A stretch of DNA of 64,000 bases, from contig CM020618.1 of the NCBI GenBank assembly GCA_009829735.1, positions 6,822,627-6,886,626 on the forward strand, in the 5' to 3' direction. Shown here piece by piece: positions 61,702-64,000 of this stretch; positions within the stretch are counted from its first letter, which is position 1; every line of letters starts with the position of its first letter. This DNA comes from Pyropia yezoensis (lineage: Eukaryota; Rhodophyta; Bangiophyceae; Bangiales; Bangiaceae). A model generated the notes under the pieces. The model saw nothing but the letters and a program-made list of their open reading frames with translations, did no database searches and was not told the DNA's origin. Made by a program: the position numbers and the translations under genes.

Positions 61702-64000
61702 TTGGTTAAGGGAACCTCGCTCTTCCTGCTTAAGGACAACCTCAAGATTAATGCTCGTATTCGTGTGGGTGATAGCGTCCTCCAAGCTGTGACTCCGGTG
61801 GTTGACACGGGAGCCGGACCAAGCGTCATCGCTGAGAACCTGTTACCTCCGGGCTGGCGTCGACAAGCCTGGAGGGCCTCTACCAAGACCCGGATTGTAG
61901 ACGCTTCGGGTCAAACCTTAGGACCGCTTGGCCGCCTTCCTGTCGCTATCTTTGCCAACAATGAACCAATGCTTTTTCCCCGTTCTAGTATTCAAGACCC
62001 TCTCAGTCCCCCTCATCCTAGGCCGGGACTTACAGAAGCAGCATGTCAAGAGTATGCTGCCAGGAGAAGGAAAGGTGCAGTTCAACCATGGGTTTGTGCC
62101 GCGGGTGCTGGAGCATCTGGACGCCAAAGCTCGTGTAGTCAAGAACAAGAAGGTCCGCATCCCACCCTCTACCTTGATTCTCTTCAAACCGGTGCTCTTC
62201 CCTCCTCGTTCGGGGAGCAAGGTTCAAGTGACCACCCGGACTAGGGGTCAATGCCTGATCTACGGACGTTAGGAATTTTTGGCGAAACGCCGGTTATACT
62301 TGGCCCAAGGACATCATAAGAAGGTGGAGAGGCACACCCCATTCTCGGTGCTAATCGTCAACGTGAGCCGGAAGCCGAAAACTCTCGCCAAGGGCACTCG
62401 AGTTGGAACAGCAGAACCTTACCGAGGGTTCGCCCGTGCCATGAGCAAGGAGGACCTCTTGAACCTGCAAAAAGAACTGGCATCCAACCTAACCGCCCTA
62501 GGCGTACCTCCAGAGCAAGCGCAGGATGGCGGCGTTACCCCGAAACCCGATCAAGCACCACCCAGGATGCCGAATGTCAACCAAGAGAATGTCCCTCCCG
62601 ACCTGAAGGAGGCACTGGAGATACTTCTCCAGGAATATCGGCACCTGTGGTCTGGAGAGCTGGGCAAGATGGACGCCACCCTACACCGGATTGAACTCAA
62701 GCCGGATGCCAAGCCAATGCACCTGCAACCGTATCGGGCTGGACCATATCGCCCGTATGAGAATGAGAAGCAGGCTAAAAAGATGCTCAAGATGGATGTC
62801 ATCGAGCCCTTCGATGGCGAGTGGGCCTTCCCGGTGGTAGTCGTCCCGAAACCTGGCGGTCACTTCCGTTTCTGCGTCGACTACAGGGGCCTGAACGAGA
62901 TGACGGTCAAGGATGTATACCCGATACCCCGGATGGATGATTGCATCGACTTCCTTGGTTATGGATGCCACGCTTTTCTCAACACTGGATTGTACTGCGG
63001 GTTACTGGCAGAATCCTCTGGCTGATGAGGACAAGGACAAGACTACTTCCACGTGCCGTATGGGGCTATTCCGGTGCAAGCATCTTCCTTTTGGCCTTAC
63101 CAATGCTCCGGATTCCTTCCGAAGAGCCATTGACATCATCTTGTCGGGACTAAGATGGAGGACATGTCTGGTTTACTTTCACGACATTATCATCTTCTCG
63201 AAGACCCCGGCTGAACACCTAGAGCACCTCCGAGAGGTCCTGGCTCCCCTGTCCAAGGCTGTATTTACCCTGAAGGCAGTGAAGTGCCACCTGCTCCAGA
63301 TGGAAGTGGAGTACCTGGGGCACGTGCTTAATCTGGGGGAGCTCCGGGTCAGCGAGAAAAATTTCAAGGCCCTTCGGCAAGCCCGGCAACCTAAGACCCA
63401 GACGGAACTTAAGAGCTTTCTGGAAATGTGCAACGTCTACCGCCGGGTTGTACGGGACTATGCCCTAATTGCCCTGCCGTTGACCACGCTCACCAGCAAG
63501 AACCTCCCCGCACATCTCCCGGTGCTCGAAGAAGAGCAGACAGCTGCCTTCGAGGAGCTCAAGAGGCGCCTGACCACGACTCCAGTACTGGCGCTACCCA
63601 AGCGGGAGGGCCAGTTTGTTCTAGAAACTCACGCCTGCGGCGTCCAGGTGGGGTGCTCTTTACTCCAGCAACAACCTAATGGGCACTTCCTCCCGGTAGG
63701 CTACTACAGTCGCGTCTTGACTCCAGCCAAGGAGAACTATTCCAAAACGGAGCGCGAGTGCTTGGCGGTCGTCTGGGCTTGTTTCCTGTTACGCTCCTAT
63801 CTAGAAGGACAACAGTTTCTCATCCGGACGGACCACGCCAGCCTAAAAGGTGGCCTTTCCACTGCGCCGACACCATGTCCCGGTTGGAGACTCCTGCAGC
63901 CGATACGGGCCCTATCCCGGAGGATTTACCCTGTTTCATCCTCTCGAATGTAGTCCGTGGCTGGCATGCTCCCTTATACGAGTCACCTGAAGCCCGCCAG
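61702..64000 (+). pseudogene. E3b pol, protease and RT, frameshifted, incomplete at window edge
   Basis: Protease head with VVDTGAGPSVIAEN, frameshift near 61935, stop TAG at 62270, RT from LAKRRLYLAQGH with FRFCVDYRGLNEMTV, frameshift near 62960, then FSTLDCTAGYWQNP, HLPFGLTNAPDSF, the catalytic motif as YFHDIIIFS and the RNase H head (LETHACGVQVGCSLLQ). Identical defects to E3a. Integrase and the antisense ORF, if present, lie outside the window. Confidence 0.88.

Larger units (their letters stand above)
59032..64000 (+). mobile_element. E3b: inverted copy of E3, plus orientation, runs off window
   Basis: 5' LTR, primer-binding site, gag and the first part of pol of the same element as E3a, in opposite orientation, ending at the window edge within RNase H. 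Same frameshifts and same defective RT motif as E3a, so it is a duplicate of a dead copy and not a fresh transposition. Confidence 0.9.
59032..64000. repeat. right arm of a 4969-bp inverted repeat
   Basis: Reverse complement of 52367-57335, equal length, three substitutions noticed. Spacer between the arms is 1696 bp. The true end lies beyond the window. Confidence 0.93.

Noticed and set aside
59032..64000. Independent second insertion of E3
   Set aside because: Shared frameshifts, shared defective RT motif and almost no sequence difference, against much older divergence between E3a's own LTRs, point to segmental duplication or artefact.

Overview
This is nuclear DNA from a very GC-rich eukaryote. 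Host genes are few, with little or no intron content (one gene has two short GT-AG introns), extreme GC at third codon positions, and abundant poly-Gly, poly-Ala and poly-Pro tracts. Three full chromodomain-bearing Ty3/gypsy retrotransposons, a plant/alga-type RHD3/SEY1 GTPase and a protein with a transit-peptide-like N-terminus suggest an alga. A red alga of the Porphyra/Pyropia type is my best guess, by inference only; green algae of similar GC usually carry more introns.

Layout. 1-2121 (-) holds the open-ended 3' part of a large Gly/Pro-rich protein. 2.1-9.4 kb is low-complexity DNA with a broken malectin-like domain gene at about 6.4-6.9 kb, short tandem repeats and poly-C runs of up to 39 nt. 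9433-18807 is a complete minus-strand chromovirus (E1) with 468-bp LTRs. It abuts a truncated zinc-finger/RT non-LTR element (18808-21644, -). A second non-LTR fragment follows at 22183-25439 (-), with an ORF1 and an ORF2 head joined by an ATGAGTGA stop-start overlap. Host genes occupy 26-32.5 kb: a conserved-looking probably plastid-targeted protein (+), a three-exon mitochondrial inner membrane peptidase (-), a small PIF/Harbinger deletion element with TAA target duplication, and an RHD3/SEY1 GTPase (+). 33.7-34.6 kb carries a gene head and a DDE transposase fragment that meet at a junction. 35.5-36.35 kb is a 68-bp minisatellite of 12 copies without one indel.

From 37 kb to the end is a nest of chromoviruses. 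E3a (37011-57335, -) is split by the younger E2 (37961-48709, +), which has 363-bp LTRs and a GTCTC target duplication. A diverged E2-like gag fragment (57336-58981) follows. Then the first 4969 bp of E3 appear again in inverted orientation (59032-64000, running off the window) with only three differences noticed and no length change.

The most interesting pattern is that all three distinct chromovirus families share the layout LTR-gag-pol followed by a large extra ORF on the opposite strand, converging on the end of pol. In E2 this antisense ORF is intact at 789 aa. The E1 and E3 versions share collinear motifs, and a TATAAA lies upstream of the E1 version. I recognise no function for it.
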